Notes under the pieces: generated by a model
Told to the model about the DNA's origin: nothing
Database searches by the model: none
The model's input: only the letters and a program-made list of their open reading frames with translations
Position numbers and translations under genes: made by a program
Origin: Coriobacteriaceae bacterium
GTDB taxonomy: Bacteria; Actinomycetota; Coriobacteriia; Coriobacteriales; Coriobacteriaceae
Direction: 5' to 3'
Length of the DNA stretch: 64,000 bases
Assembly: GCA_025992855.1 (NCBI GenBank)
Contig: DAJPGB010000001.1
Span: 62,001 to 126,000, forward strand
Part shown: piece by piece, positions 52,236 to 61,160 of the stretch
Numbering within the stretch: position 1 is the stretch's first letter
Layout of the letters: every line of letters starts with the position of its first letter

Positions 52236-52943
52236 TTAGCGACGGGCGCGGAGCTTTTCGTAGCCTTCGGCGAAGAAGGCGACCGTCGCGGCGTCCGTCG
52301 CGGCGGCATCGGTATCGTCGGCAGGGACCACGCCGTGCTCGTCGCTCACCAGGAACAGCGCGCCCTTGAGCTGAGCGGGGATGTCTACGCGCGTGACCGG
52401 GATGCCCTTGGTCTGGGCCAGCTGCTCGATGAGCGTCGCCGTGCCGCACAGGCACTCGTCCGCTGGCGCCACAAAGGCAAGCTCGCCGTTATCGACGGCG
52501 GCGAGCAGCTCGGGCGCCACGCCGGTTTCGTCGGCCTCGGAGCGGGCCTCGGCGGAGCGGGCACGTAGCGCCTTGGCCGACGTATCGGTTAGCGGCTCGT
52601 ACTCCCCCACCGTCATGGCGGCGTTGCCGTTGACGTCGATCACCAGCATGAGCACGCCGTCGCGTGCGGTGTAATCGCCCTCGGCAAGCGACCACTCAAC
52701 GTGCTGCTTGGCCCAGCTGAGCATGTTATGGGTAAGCGGCTCGCCCTGCACCAAGCGCTCGGACAGTGCGCGAATGTGGCGGTTGAGCATGGGTACCTTT
52801 TTGTTGGACATGCGCCAACGGCAGACAAGCGCGGGCTTGTCGAGCGTAAACTTCTCGACCGCCTCCTGATTGGCGCAAAAGTCCTCGTACGCACGCTGAT
52901 CCTCGGCATTGCCAAACAGCTCGGCATCATCAATCTGGGGCAT
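52236..52943 (-). CDS. Hypothetical protein
   Basis: This 235-residue soluble acidic protein starts MPQIDDAELFGNAEDQRAYEDF; AAAGGT precedes the ATG at 52943 by 6 nt. I see no known domain. A CLCGTATLIEQLAQTKGIPVTRVD segment slightly recalls class IV aminotransferases but is too weak to claim. It lies between the response regulator and purH with gaps of about 180 and 105 nt. Confidence 0.7.
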   Translation of the reverse strand: MPQIDDAELFGNAEDQRAYEDFCANQEAVEKFTLDKPALVCRWRMSNKKVPMLNRHIRALSERLVQGEPLTHNMLSWAKQHVEWSLAEGDYTARDGVLMLVIDVNGNAAMTVGEYEPLTDTSAKALRARSAEARSEADETGVAPELLAAVDNGELAFVAPADECLCGTATLIEQLAQTKGIPVTRVDIPAQLKGALFLVSDEHGVVPADDTDAAATDAATVAFFAEGYEKLRARR

Positions 52944-52983
52944 GGTCATACCTTTCGTGTTAGTCATTCCGTCCTCTTATACC

Positions 52984-53019
52984 AAAAAGACGGCCCTCCA
53001 AACGGAGCAGCCGTCTTTT
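52984..53019 (-). terminator. Terminator after purH
   Basis: AAGACGGC...GCCGTCTT stem followed on the minus strand by TTTTTGG. Confidence 0.88.
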
Positions 53020-53048
53020 GCGGAGATTATTTTGTCCCAAGGCGGAAC

Positions 53049-54656
53049 TTAGTGGCGGAAGTGGCGAGCGCCCGTAAACACCATAGCAATATTGTGCTCA
53101 TTGCAGGCCTGGATGCTCTCGTCGTCGCGCTTGGAGCCGCCGGGCTGGATGATGCAGGTCACGCCGTGTGCAGCAAGAACGTCGACGTTGTCGCGGAACG
53201 GGAAGAACGCGTCGCTTGCACAGGCAAAGCCGCCCTTCTCCACGCCCTCGCGCTCGCAGAAGTCCTCGGCGCGCTCGCAGGCAAGCAGCGCAGAGTCAAC
53301 GCGGTTAGGCTGACCCGGGCCCATGCCAATGCCGGCCTTGCCCTTGGAAACCAAGATGGCGTTGGACTTAACGCCCTTGCAGACCTTCCAGGCAAACTCG
53401 AGCTCGGCCATCTCGGCGTCGGTGGGCTTGCGGTCGGTGGGGAACGTAAAGGTCGCGGGATCCTCGGTCACGTGGTCGACTTCCTGCACCAGCATGCCGC
53501 CGTCGATGGAGCGCAGCTCCACCTGGGCGCCGTGGTCCACGCCGCCGGTGGCCAGCACGCGCAGGTTGGGGCGCTTGGCCATGCGCTCGAGCGCCTCGGC
53601 AGTGTAGCTCGGGGCGATGATGACCTCGACGAACTGCTTGTTCTGATCGGCAAAGTGCTCGACCAGCTCATAGGGAACCTCGCGGTTGCAGGCGATGATG
53701 CCGCCAAAGGCACTCTTGGGATCGCAGGCGAAGGCGCGGTCGTAGGCAGCCGTGATGTCCTCGGCAACGGCAGAACCGCAGGGGTTCTGGTGCTTGAGGA
53801 TCACGCAGGCCGGCTCGTCGAACTCGCGGACCAGGTTCCAAGCGGCATCGGCATCCAGATAGTTGTTGTAGCTGAGCGGCTTGCCCTGGATCTGCTCGGA
53901 GCCAACGAGCGGGAACTGCGAGCTCGCGGTGTTCTCGCAGCCCTCGACAAAGCGGTAGACCGTAGCCTTCTGCTGCGGGTTCTCGCCATAGCGCAGGTCG
54001 TCGACCTTCTCCAGCGAGATCTCGAGCTTGGCAGAGGTGTCCGCCACGTCGCTTGCCTGGGCGGCAAGCCAACGGGAGATAGCCGTGTCGTAGGCGGCGG
54101 TGGTCTGGTAGACCTTCACCTGCAGGCGACGACGGGTGGAAAGCGTGGTGCAGCCACCGGTCTCGTGCATCTCGGCCAGGACGGCATCATAGTCGGCCGG
54201 GTCGGAAATGACGGTAACGCTCGTGGCGTTCTTGGCGGCAGAGCGCAGCATGGAGGGGCCACCGATGTCGATGTGCTCGATGGCGTCCGCGAAGGTGACC
54301 TCGGGGTTGGCGACGGTCTTCTCGAACTCGTACAGGTTGACGACGACCAGGTCGATCAGCTTAATGCCGTGCTGAGCGGCCTCCTGCATGTGCTGCTCGG
54401 AATCGCGGCGGGCCAGCAGCGCGCCGTGAACCTTGGGGTGCAGGGTCTTAACGCGGCCGTCCATCATCTCGGGGTAGCCCGTGAACTCCTCGATGGGGGT
54501 TACGGGAACGCCCGCGTCCTCGATGGCACGAGCCGTGCCGCCCGTAGAGATGATCTCGACGCCAAAGTCATCGACCAGCGTCCGTGCGAAATCGACGACG
54601 CCCGTCTTATCGGTAACCGAGATCAACGCGCGTGCGATCTTCACATCAGATCCCAT
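53049..54656 (-). CDS. purH: Bifunctional AICAR transformylase/IMP cyclohydrolase
   Basis: This 535-residue enzyme does the last two steps of IMP synthesis. The N-terminal cyclohydrolase shows STGGTARAIEDAGVPVTPIEEFTGYPEMMDGRVKTLHP; the transformylase shows VILKHQNPCGSAVAE and DPKSAFGGI. Full length. No other pur genes are adjacent. Confidence 0.95.
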   Translation of the reverse strand: MGSDVKIARALISVTDKTGVVDFARTLVDDFGVEIISTGGTARAIEDAGVPVTPIEEFTGYPEMMDGRVKTLHPKVHGALLARRDSEQHMQEAAQHGIKLIDLVVVNLYEFEKTVANPEVTFADAIEHIDIGGPSMLRSAAKNATSVTVISDPADYDAVLAEMHETGGCTTLSTRRRLQVKVYQTTAAYDTAISRWLAAQASDVADTSAKLEISLEKVDDLRYGENPQQKATVYRFVEGCENTASSQFPLVGSEQIQGKPLSYNNYLDADAAWNLVREFDEPACVILKHQNPCGSAVAEDITAAYDRAFACDPKSAFGGIIACNREVPYELVEHFADQNKQFVEVIIAPSYTAEALERMAKRPNLRVLATGGVDHGAQVELRSIDGGMLVQEVDHVTEDPATFTFPTDRKPTDAEMAELEFAWKVCKGVKSNAILVSKGKAGIGMGPGQPNRVDSALLACERAEDFCEREGVEKGGFACASDAFFPFRDNVDVLAAHGVTCIIQPGGSKRDDESIQACNEHNIAMVFTGARHFRH

Positions 54657-54933
54657 GCAGTCCTCCTGTCTGGTACGCCGCCGTGCTCTGTGAGTCGGTG
54701 ATACGTCGATCTGCAGCGCTCGCGCAGCGGCATTGAAAATACTGATTTAATGTAGCGCATCGAGCGCATCGATGCACCCCGCAACGGGCGCATGTGCAGA
54801 AAAAGTTTGCGAGCAGAGGGGATGGACACGGCACTGGGCACGGTGAGTTCATGGAACACAGGGGCACCATAATTTGATGCCAATGGCGTGGTAGAACTGT
54901 GCTCGATATGCATCCGCAAAAGAAAGAGGCACC

Positions 54934-55575
54934 ATGGTCTCGCGGGTTCTCTACCGACCGTTTGATACCGAAGACTTCGACGCCATCGCGCTGATTCTGC
55001 AGCAGCTTTGGCATAACAATTCGGATAACGATGAGTACAACCGCCTTGAGGCCGCGTGCGACCTCGCCTATTGCCTTTCGTCGTCGACGTTTTCGCAGGT
55101 TGCCGTAATCGACGGTCAGGCGCGCGGCATTGCGCTCGCACGCGCGGGACAGAACTCCGGCGCCACCGTCAAGGAACATTGGATGGATACCGAACGCACG
55201 CTGCTATCGCAGATGCGTGAGCTGGAGCCCGATGCCTGCGCCGAGTATCTCTCGTTTGTGCGCGCAACCATCCGAACCAACAACCGTCTGCTCGAATGCA
55301 GCCCGCTGCCGCACGACAACGAGGTCACGCTGCTTGCCGTTGATCGCGACGTCCACGGCCTGGGCGTTGGCTCGGTGTTGCTCGATGCCGCGGTCTCGTA
55401 TCTGTCCTCGCGCGGGGCGACAAGGGCGCACCTGTACACCGACTCCAACTGCTCGTGGAAGTTCTACGAGCTGCACGGCTTTAAGCGCGCGGCCACGCAC
55501 CGCGCCAACCGCGAAGAGCGCCGTCACGACATGCCGCGCGAAAGCTTCCTCTACGAACTTGACCTAACGGCCTAG
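54934..55575 (+). CDS. GNAT-family N-acetyltransferase
   Basis: This 213-residue enzyme has the acetyl-CoA motif VDRDVHGLGVGSVLLDAAVSYLSSRGA and the downstream FYELHGFKRA. The substrate is unknown. Divergent from purH; the 277-nt gap contains no clear motif. Confidence 0.85.
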   Translation: MVSRVLYRPFDTEDFDAIALILQQLWHNNSDNDEYNRLEAACDLAYCLSSSTFSQVAVIDGQARGIALARAGQNSGATVKEHWMDTERTLLSQMRELEPDACAEYLSFVRATIRTNNRLLECSPLPHDNEVTLLAVDRDVHGLGVGSVLLDAAVSYLSSRGATRAHLYTDSNCSWKFYELHGFKRAATHRANREERRHDMPRESFLYELDLTA

Positions 55576-55591
55576 GCCCAGCAGCCATACC

Positions 55592-55640
55592 AAGTCATTT
55601 AGGAACGTCCCCAGTGACTAGTCGTTGGGGACAGTCTTCG
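55592..55640. repeat. 56-nt palindrome family, degenerate copy 3
   Basis: AAGTCATTTAGGAACGTCCCC, then GTGACTAGTCGTTGGGGACAGTCTT. It keeps the GACTAGTC centre and the GGGGAC arms with changes. It lies downstream of the DUF2207 gene. Confidence 0.7.
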
Positions 55641-55653
55641 TAGGTAGCGCATG

Positions 55654-55700
55654 AAAAAGGGATGGGCTTCCCCCGACGGCTGTCGAGAAAAGCCCATCCC
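55654..55700 (-). terminator. Terminator after the DUF2207 gene
   Basis: GGGATGGGCT...AGCCCATCCC stem followed on the minus strand by TTTTTCATG. Confidence 0.88.
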
Positions 55701-55714
55701 ATAATTTAGGACCG

Positions 55715-57658
55715 CTAGAACGTTCCGCCGCCGCCTCCGCCGACGCCGCCGCCTCCGCCGCCCGAGAAGCCGCCGCCACCGCCGCCGCTCGAGCTATCGG
55801 AACTCGAAGCCAGCTCACGGATGCTCTCGTGATACACGTCATCGAATGAATCGAGCGGGGACTCGGTACCGTAATGATGGTAGTACCACCAGTAGCAGGG
55901 GTAATTGTCGTAGAAACCGTCGGCCTCGCGCACCTCGGGAGGAACAGCCTCGGCAAGCTGACGCAGGACTTCCTTCGAAACGCCCAGCGCCGCACCCATC
56001 ACCAGAAGTTTATTCCACAGGACCAGATCGCCGGGGACGGCTTCCTTTAGACGCGTGAAGTCCTCAAGCCAATGCTTAAGCGCCTTGCAGCGAGCCGCCA
56101 CCTCGGCACCCTCCGGCGTAAAGCGGCGGAAGGTGAGACTCACGCCAATGCCCACAAGCACGATGGGCACCGAGATAATCGCGGCGATAACGTTTGCCTG
56201 CGCGCCATCGGTAAAGAAAATGGATCCAATAGGAATAAAGGCAATTAGAATGCCCAGGACCAGGCCAAACACCATTGCGACAATGCCGTCCGAGGCAACG
56301 TACTCGCTATCGGCCAACTTGCCCTTAACGGTGTTCTGATAGTCCTCGAGCTTGTCGCCCACGGGCGTAGCGTGCTGCTTGACGTAGTGCTGCAGCTCGT
56401 CGAACGTGCGCGAACGATCACCGTTCTCGTCGGGCTTAGCACCGGCAAAGAAGACCTTGAGCACCATGCGGTCAATGCCCTTGGCCGACTTCCAGCCCGC
56501 ATCACTCACCGTCACACGATACGTCTGCTCTTCTTTTTCACGCCCCAACAGACCCTTCTTGGCCTTGGTCACGGTCGCCTGCTCCAGCTTGATCACACGG
56601 TCGTCGGTGAGCTTCATGAGTGTGGCGATATATGTCTGATCGGGCACCTCGTTCCAGCTCATGAGGGCCGAAAGCACGGCGGGATGGTCGGCCGAGGGCA
56701 CATCGCGGAAATATTCGTCCTGGAAAAGCGGCTTGGGCTTGCGCTTGCGCAGCTTGAGCATAACGATTGTGCCGGTAAAGGCCACCGCCGCAACAACACT
56801 TAGCACGACAAGTGCATTGGCAATCATGCGAGCGTGAGCGCGGCGGGCGTTAGCTTCGTCGGCCCATTCCTTCTCTTCGCTCAGGATCGTTGACATGCGC
56901 TCTTCGCCCGAGGCGGCAAGCTGCGGCACCCAGTCGCTGGGGAAGGCGATGCGTGCCTCGGCGAATTCGCCCTGATGCACGCAGGGAATGGTATAGGTGA
57001 CCATGGGTTCGTCCGCATCGAGCGATACATCGCCCGTCAGCGGGCCGTGACCCCATGCGCGGAAGTTATCGCCCTTGACGGCCGCCGTCCCGGCAGCGGC
57101 ATTTGCGAAGTACACTTCCATCTCGACATCGTCGGAGTCCGCGGACCAGCCGTCGCCCACAAACTTCCAGTAGAGCTCGGCGGTATCGGCCCAGTTCATA
57201 ACCGCACCGGTCATGGTATAGCTCACGTAATAGGTCGCGCTGTCGCCGCTCTCGTGAGGACTGAATACCTTAATCCTTACGCCGTCACCGGTCTGCTCGA
57301 CCGTGTAGACGCCAGAGTCGCCCTTGTTCGCGCTATCGACTTTGTTAAACGCGGTGTCCTCTTCCTCGACACTCAGCACGTCGACGCCCGCCGTGCCGCC
57401 CTGCTGGTTGGTGCCCGTATTGATCTCCCAAAACACGCCGTTGATGTCGTCGTCGAAATCAAACTGGCGTCCCTCGACAACGGTTAGCGAGCCGTCGGCC
57501 TCGACCGTGGCACCGATATAGGTTTGGGTCATGGAATAACCGTCGGCGTGTGCGGCGGCGGGCAGTAGCAGCAATGCAAGCGCGACGAGTGCGCAGACGG
57601 AAGCAAATCGCGCAAACAGGCGGCGCTGCCGACAGGTTTTGGCAACGGGGTCGTTCAT
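55715..57658 (-). CDS. DUF2207 membrane protein
   Basis: This 647-residue protein has a signal peptide (LVALALLLLPAAAHA, ending about residue 38), an extracellular beta domain, one transmembrane helix near 285, a cytoplasmic part and two further helices around 470-510. It ends in a Gly-rich tail (GGGGGGFSGGGGGGVGGGGGGTF), which is characteristic of DUF2207 proteins. Function unknown. ATG at 57658 has AAAGGAT. It is flanked by two copies of the palindrome family. Confidence 0.88.
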   Translation of the reverse strand: MNDPVAKTCRQRRLFARFASVCALVALALLLLPAAAHADGYSMTQTYIGATVEADGSLTVVEGRQFDFDDDINGVFWEINTGTNQQGGTAGVDVLSVEEEDTAFNKVDSANKGDSGVYTVEQTGDGVRIKVFSPHESGDSATYYVSYTMTGAVMNWADTAELYWKFVGDGWSADSDDVEMEVYFANAAAGTAAVKGDNFRAWGHGPLTGDVSLDADEPMVTYTIPCVHQGEFAEARIAFPSDWVPQLAASGEERMSTILSEEKEWADEANARRAHARMIANALVVLSVVAAVAFTGTIVMLKLRKRKPKPLFQDEYFRDVPSADHPAVLSALMSWNEVPDQTYIATLMKLTDDRVIKLEQATVTKAKKGLLGREKEEQTYRVTVSDAGWKSAKGIDRMVLKVFFAGAKPDENGDRSRTFDELQHYVKQHATPVGDKLEDYQNTVKGKLADSEYVASDGIVAMVFGLVLGILIAFIPIGSIFFTDGAQANVIAAIISVPIVLVGIGVSLTFRRFTPEGAEVAARCKALKHWLEDFTRLKEAVPGDLVLWNKLLVMGAALGVSKEVLRQLAEAVPPEVREADGFYDNYPCYWWYYHHYGTESPLDSFDDVYHESIRELASSSDSSSGGGGGGFSGGGGGGVGGGGGGTF

Positions 57659-57780
57659 AGGCACATCCTTTGTCTGTGATACCAGTAGCGTCATTGTCCC
57701 ACGTTTGCGGGTACGCATGACAAACATCTAGGCGACCGGAGCGCCAAACGGGATGAAAGTCACACCCGCACCCCGGCAGC

Positions 57781-57819
57781 TAGTCATTGGGGACGTTCTT
57801 AAATGACTAGTCATTAGGG
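57781..57819. repeat. 56-nt palindrome family, copy 4 (one arm intact)
   Basis: TAGTCATTGGGGACGTTCTT, then AAATGACTAGTCATTAGGGACAC. The first arm matches copies 1 and 2, the second is truncated. It lies about 120 nt upstream of the DUF2207 gene. Confidence 0.75.
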
Positions 57820-58002
57820 ACACCCTTGGCATAGCCCGCCCCGGCAATAGATACCACTTCACAGCTCCGTCACAGGTGTAGCGGCTTTGTGTGGGCGCGG
57901 CACGCGCTGATTGAGCCGCCAGCCGAGGGGCATAAAGCAGTTGAGCGAAAACGGTTTGCCCCTTTGCCGTTCGCTCGAGGATCATGTCCCCCTTTTCCGC
58001 GG

Positions 58003-58036
58003 AAACCCCGGCAGTTGCGAAGAGCTGCCGGGGTTT
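58003..58036. terminator. Bidirectional hairpin upstream of gluQ
   Basis: AAACCCCGGCAG/CTGCCGGGGTTT is a perfect 12-bp stem. It is near no gene end except distantly that of the flanking regions. Confidence 0.5.
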
Positions 58037-58174
58037 CTGTCGTTTGAGGGGTTGGGCTGGCGGGCGGCGATCGAGCTGTCGAGCCGGTGGTCCGGCACGC
58101 GCAACGCGCGGCCTCGGCAACTTGCAGGCCACGGCAGCGTCTCCCCCACCGCGCCCCGCGCTATACTCGTCCGC

Positions 58175-59176
58175 ATGGATATCAACGCACGCAACATAGC
58201 AACACACGCCGCGGACGCACCAGCAACGGCAGTGCCCACCCCCGTCGTGGGCCGTTTCGCCCCGTCGCCCTCGGGCCGCATGCACCTGGGCAACGTGTTC
58301 AGCTGCCTGTGCTCGTGGCTTTCGGCCCGCAGCCAGGGCGGCAGCATCGTGCTGCGCATCGAGGACCTGGACGATCGCTGCAAGCGCCCGGAACTTGCCG
58401 CTCAACTGATTGACGATCTGACCTGGCTGGGGCTCGAGTGGGACGAAGGCCCCTACTACCAGCACGATCGCCTGGATCTGTACGAGGACGCCCTGCGCCA
58501 GCTGCAAGACGCCGGCCTCACCTATCCCTGTTTTTGCACGCGTGCCGAACTCCACGCCGCGAGCGCACCGCACGCCAGCGACGGCACGCCCATCTACCGC
58601 GGCGCCTGCAGAGGTCTTTCTGCTGATGAAATCACCCGCCGCAGTGCCCTGCGTGCTCCGGCCACGCGCCTGCGCGTGCCCACCGTCGACGACCTCGCCA
58701 GCGACGTGATCGAATTCGTGGACCGCACGTACGGAGCCCAATGCGAAGCACTCGCCACCGAGTGCGGTGACTTTTTGGTGCGCCGCAGCGACGGCGTGTT
58801 TGCCTATCAGCTGGCCGTGGCGGTCGACGACGCTGCCATGGGCGTCACCGAGATCGTACGCGGATGCGACCTGCTTGGTTCCACGCCGCGCCAGATCTAT
58901 CTGCAACATCTGCTGGGACTGCCCACGCCGCACTACGCGCACATTCCGCTGCTCATGTCACCGGACGGCCGCCGCCTTTCCAAGCGCGATCGCGATCTGG
59001 ACCTGGGCGAGCTCCGCACCCGCTTTGGCACACCCGAGGCACTGTTGGGATGGCTCGCCGGGCAAACAGGCATCGCGCCGGACACCACGCCGCGTACCGC
59101 CGAGCAGCTGGTCGAGCACTTTAGCTGGGACGTCATCCGCGCGCATCGGGAGAACATCACTGTAACGGTCGAGTAG
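58175..59176 (+). CDS. gluQ: Glutamyl-Q tRNA(Asp) synthetase
   Basis: This 333-residue enzyme resembles the catalytic half of GluRS: GRFAPSPSGRMHLGNVF (HIGH-type), the zinc residues C-x-C...YRGAC, and LSKRDRDLD (KMSKS-type). It lacks the anticodon domain, so it is GluQ-RS rather than GltX. A TATACT at 58162-58167 is only 7 nt before the ATG, so the message may be leaderless. No ribosome-binding site is seen. Confidence 0.88.
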   Translation: MDINARNIATHAADAPATAVPTPVVGRFAPSPSGRMHLGNVFSCLCSWLSARSQGGSIVLRIEDLDDRCKRPELAAQLIDDLTWLGLEWDEGPYYQHDRLDLYEDALRQLQDAGLTYPCFCTRAELHAASAPHASDGTPIYRGACRGLSADEITRRSALRAPATRLRVPTVDDLASDVIEFVDRTYGAQCEALATECGDFLVRRSDGVFAYQLAVAVDDAAMGVTEIVRGCDLLGSTPRQIYLQHLLGLPTPHYAHIPLLMSPDGRRLSKRDRDLDLGELRTRFGTPEALLGWLAGQTGIAPDTTPRTAEQLVEHFSWDVIRAHRENITVTVE

Positions 59177-59191
59177 CCAGCCACCCCGCCT

Positions 59192-59917
59192 CTACGCAAC
59201 ATCCCAGGGCTGGAGTTCGTCGCCCAAGCGAACGATGCAGTCGTAGAGCACGGTGTGACGCTCGGCCGGGTTGGCGTCACGATGAAAATGCCCGTAGTAC
59301 CAGCGCTTGTAGTCCAGGTGGTCCTCCAGCTCGTCGAAAAACGTGGTGAGTCGATCGACATCGGGATAATTCCAGCCAGGTGCCGGGTAAAGCGTGGGCG
59401 AAAGCATGCGCGTGGAGCAGGTATGGGTGATCGCATAGTCGACCTTCCAACCCACGCTGTCGAGCTTTGCCCGCGCCTCCTCAAAGTTGCGCTCGTCCGG
59501 CAGCTCCTGCGGCCACCAGCTGGAATACGGAATGCGGTATTCCTTATCCACGCTCGTGGCGCCGCCCATGGTAGAGATCGTTGGGCCGTCGAGCTCAAAA
59601 ACCTCACCGCGCGTCAGGCGTCGGATGGGCGAGGTGTCCGACAGGCGCTGCGTCAGGCCGCCGTGCCACAGCTCCATGGGGCGCTCCGACCAGTGATCGA
59701 AACGCTCGTGGTTGCCGTCGACAAACAGCACGGTATAGGGGCGCGACTCCAGCCAGGCGATGTCGGCACATTCCTCGGCAGAGAAATCCCACGGAAAGCC
59801 AAAGTCGCCCGCGATGATGAGATAGTCGTCACTTGTCAAACCATCCCCAAGATCCCAGTCGCGAAGCTTTTGCATGTCGACGCCGCCGTGAATATCGCCC
59901 GTCACATAGACCGTCAT
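59192..59917 (-). CDS. Metallophosphoesterase
   Basis: This 241-residue calcineurin-like enzyme has TGDIHGG, IAGDFG and FVDGNHERFD motifs, then THTCSTRM and YYGHFHRD. Its substrate is unknown. Convergent with gluQ. Confidence 0.88.
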   Translation of the reverse strand: MTVYVTGDIHGGVDMQKLRDWDLGDGLTSDDYLIIAGDFGFPWDFSAEECADIAWLESRPYTVLFVDGNHERFDHWSERPMELWHGGLTQRLSDTSPIRRLTRGEVFELDGPTISTMGGATSVDKEYRIPYSSWWPQELPDERNFEEARAKLDSVGWKVDYAITHTCSTRMLSPTLYPAPGWNYPDVDRLTTFFDELEDHLDYKRWYYGHFHRDANPAERHTVLYDCIVRLGDELQPWDVA

Positions 59918-59965
59918 CGGATCACCACTTCCCTGTAAGTCGCTAGCCCACATTCTGCACGATCA

Positions 59966-60241
59966 CTAAGTCAACCGTTCCAGCCCTTCCATCCTTTGGG
60001 ACCTACCCTCGCTCTTCCATCCAAACGGGTCAAACACCCAAAAGATCAAATCGAGCACGCCGCCGGTCATCATGGCGCCGGCAAGAGCCATGCAAGCATG
60101 CAGAAAGCTGGCACTTCGGAGCACGTCGAACGGCCCCAGAACAGCCAGCAGCGCGACCGCTGCGCCGGCTACGCACAGCGCGAGGCACGGCCCCGCGTCC
60201 TTAACGCACTTCTTTGCGAGATGCTTTGCGTTGTCACTCAT
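59966..60241 (-). CDS. Small membrane protein
   Basis: This 91-residue protein from the ATG at 60241 has two hydrophobic helices (ALCVAGAAVALLAVLGPF and ALAGAMMTGGVLDLIFWVF). AAGGAG lies 10 nt upstream. I do not recognise the family. Confidence 0.6.
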   Translation of the reverse strand: MSDNAKHLAKKCVKDAGPCLALCVAGAAVALLAVLGPFDVLRSASFLHACMALAGAMMTGGVLDLIFWVFDPFGWKSEGRSQRMEGLERLT

Positions 60242-60599
60242 CGGTATCGAACTCCTTAGAGGGTCGTTGTTCAGACGCATGCCGCCGCGGCAGAGCGGGG
60301 CGGCAGGGTAAGTGTCACATGCTGTGCGGACATCAATGGAGAAACCGCCTGCTCGACCAACCTTTGACGCCGTTTTGCACCGACACCACATCCCCCGCTA
60401 TCGAGGTCTAATACTTTTCCCACCGCTACCCAAAAACTCATCCAACATTAATCTTGGCTCAAGAATCGCTTAATCTATAACCTGCACTATAGAGTTCGAC
60501 CAAGGGCGAGGCGGCGCCGCGCAACGCAGGCCGCCGAACGCAACGCTCGCGCCCGGGCAGATCGCCCGGCGTCGCGCCCATCGAACGAAAGGACAGGTC
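60242..60599. other. Divergent intergenic region upstream of the TS-N protein
   Basis: This 358-nt gap holds the promoter at 60454-60481 and a GC-rich leader with CGCCCGGGC-type short hairpins. No gene seen. Confidence 0.55.
60454..60481 (+). promoter_or_regulatory. Candidate promoter for the TS-N protein and two-component operon
   Basis: TTGGCT (60454-60459) and TATAAC (60476-60481) are 16 nt apart, about 120 nt before the ATG. Confidence 0.5.
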
Positions 60600-61142
60600 A
60601 TGGACGACCTCGAAAAAGTTGAAACCATCCGCACCAAGTGCAACGTGAGCTACACCGATGCCAAAGCTGCGCTCGACGCCGCCGACGGCAACGTTCTGGA
60701 TGCCATCATTTGGCTCGAGTCGCAGGGTAAGACCCAGACCACGTCAGCGCACGCCGCCACCGAGTCTGAGCCGGTCGATGAGCCCTCAGCCGAGATGGTC
60801 GCCGCGCAGGCCGCCTACGAGAAGTCGAGCGAAAAGACCGACTTCTCCAAGAAGATGGACAGCGTATGGGAGTACCTCAAAAAGCTCTTCCGCCTGAGCC
60901 TGGACACCAAGTTTATCGCCACGCGCCGCGATGCGATCATCCTCAACATCCCCATCCTGATCCCCATCATCGCCCTGTTTGCCGGGGGCGCTACGATTTG
61001 GCTGATGCTGATTGGCCTGTTCTTTGGCATGCGCTACCGCATCGACAGCGACGGCGACGTGCCCGGCAGTATCAACAACCTTATGAATCACGCCGCCGAT
61101 GCCGCGGACGACATCAAGCAAAATCTGAACGACGACAAGTAA
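60600..61142 (+). CDS. TS-N/UBA-domain membrane protein (DUF4342-like)
   Basis: This 180-residue protein has an N-terminal helical TS-N/UBA-like domain (KVETIRTKCNVSYTDAKAALDAADGNVLDAIIWLESQG), as at the start of EF-Ts. A linker follows, then a hydrophobic hairpin near 115-142 and a short tail. It fits DUF4342. It is 18 nt upstream of a response regulator and kinase, so it is probably cotranscribed and related to that stress response. AAAGGA precedes the ATG. Confidence 0.8.
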   Translation: MDDLEKVETIRTKCNVSYTDAKAALDAADGNVLDAIIWLESQGKTQTTSAHAATESEPVDEPSAEMVAAQAAYEKSSEKTDFSKKMDSVWEYLKKLFRLSLDTKFIATRRDAIILNIPILIPIIALFAGGATIWLMLIGLFFGMRYRIDSDGDVPGSINNLMNHAADAADDIKQNLNDDK

Positions 61143-61160
61143 TCGCAGACGGGGGCACGC

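Larger units (their letters stand above)
57659..58174. other. Intergenic region between the DUF2207 gene and gluQ
   Basis: This 516-nt gap holds the fourth palindrome copy and a bidirectional hairpin. The plus-strand frame that runs into gluQ from 57911 has no homology to the enzyme before MDINAR. I see no separate gene. Confidence 0.6.

Noticed and set aside
52236..52943. Class IV aminotransferase assignment
   Set aside because: Only a short weak similarity and no PLP lysine motif.
57728..58942. Minus-strand frame of 404 codons over gluQ and its upstream gap
   Set aside because: It is antisense to a well-supported synthetase and has no domain.
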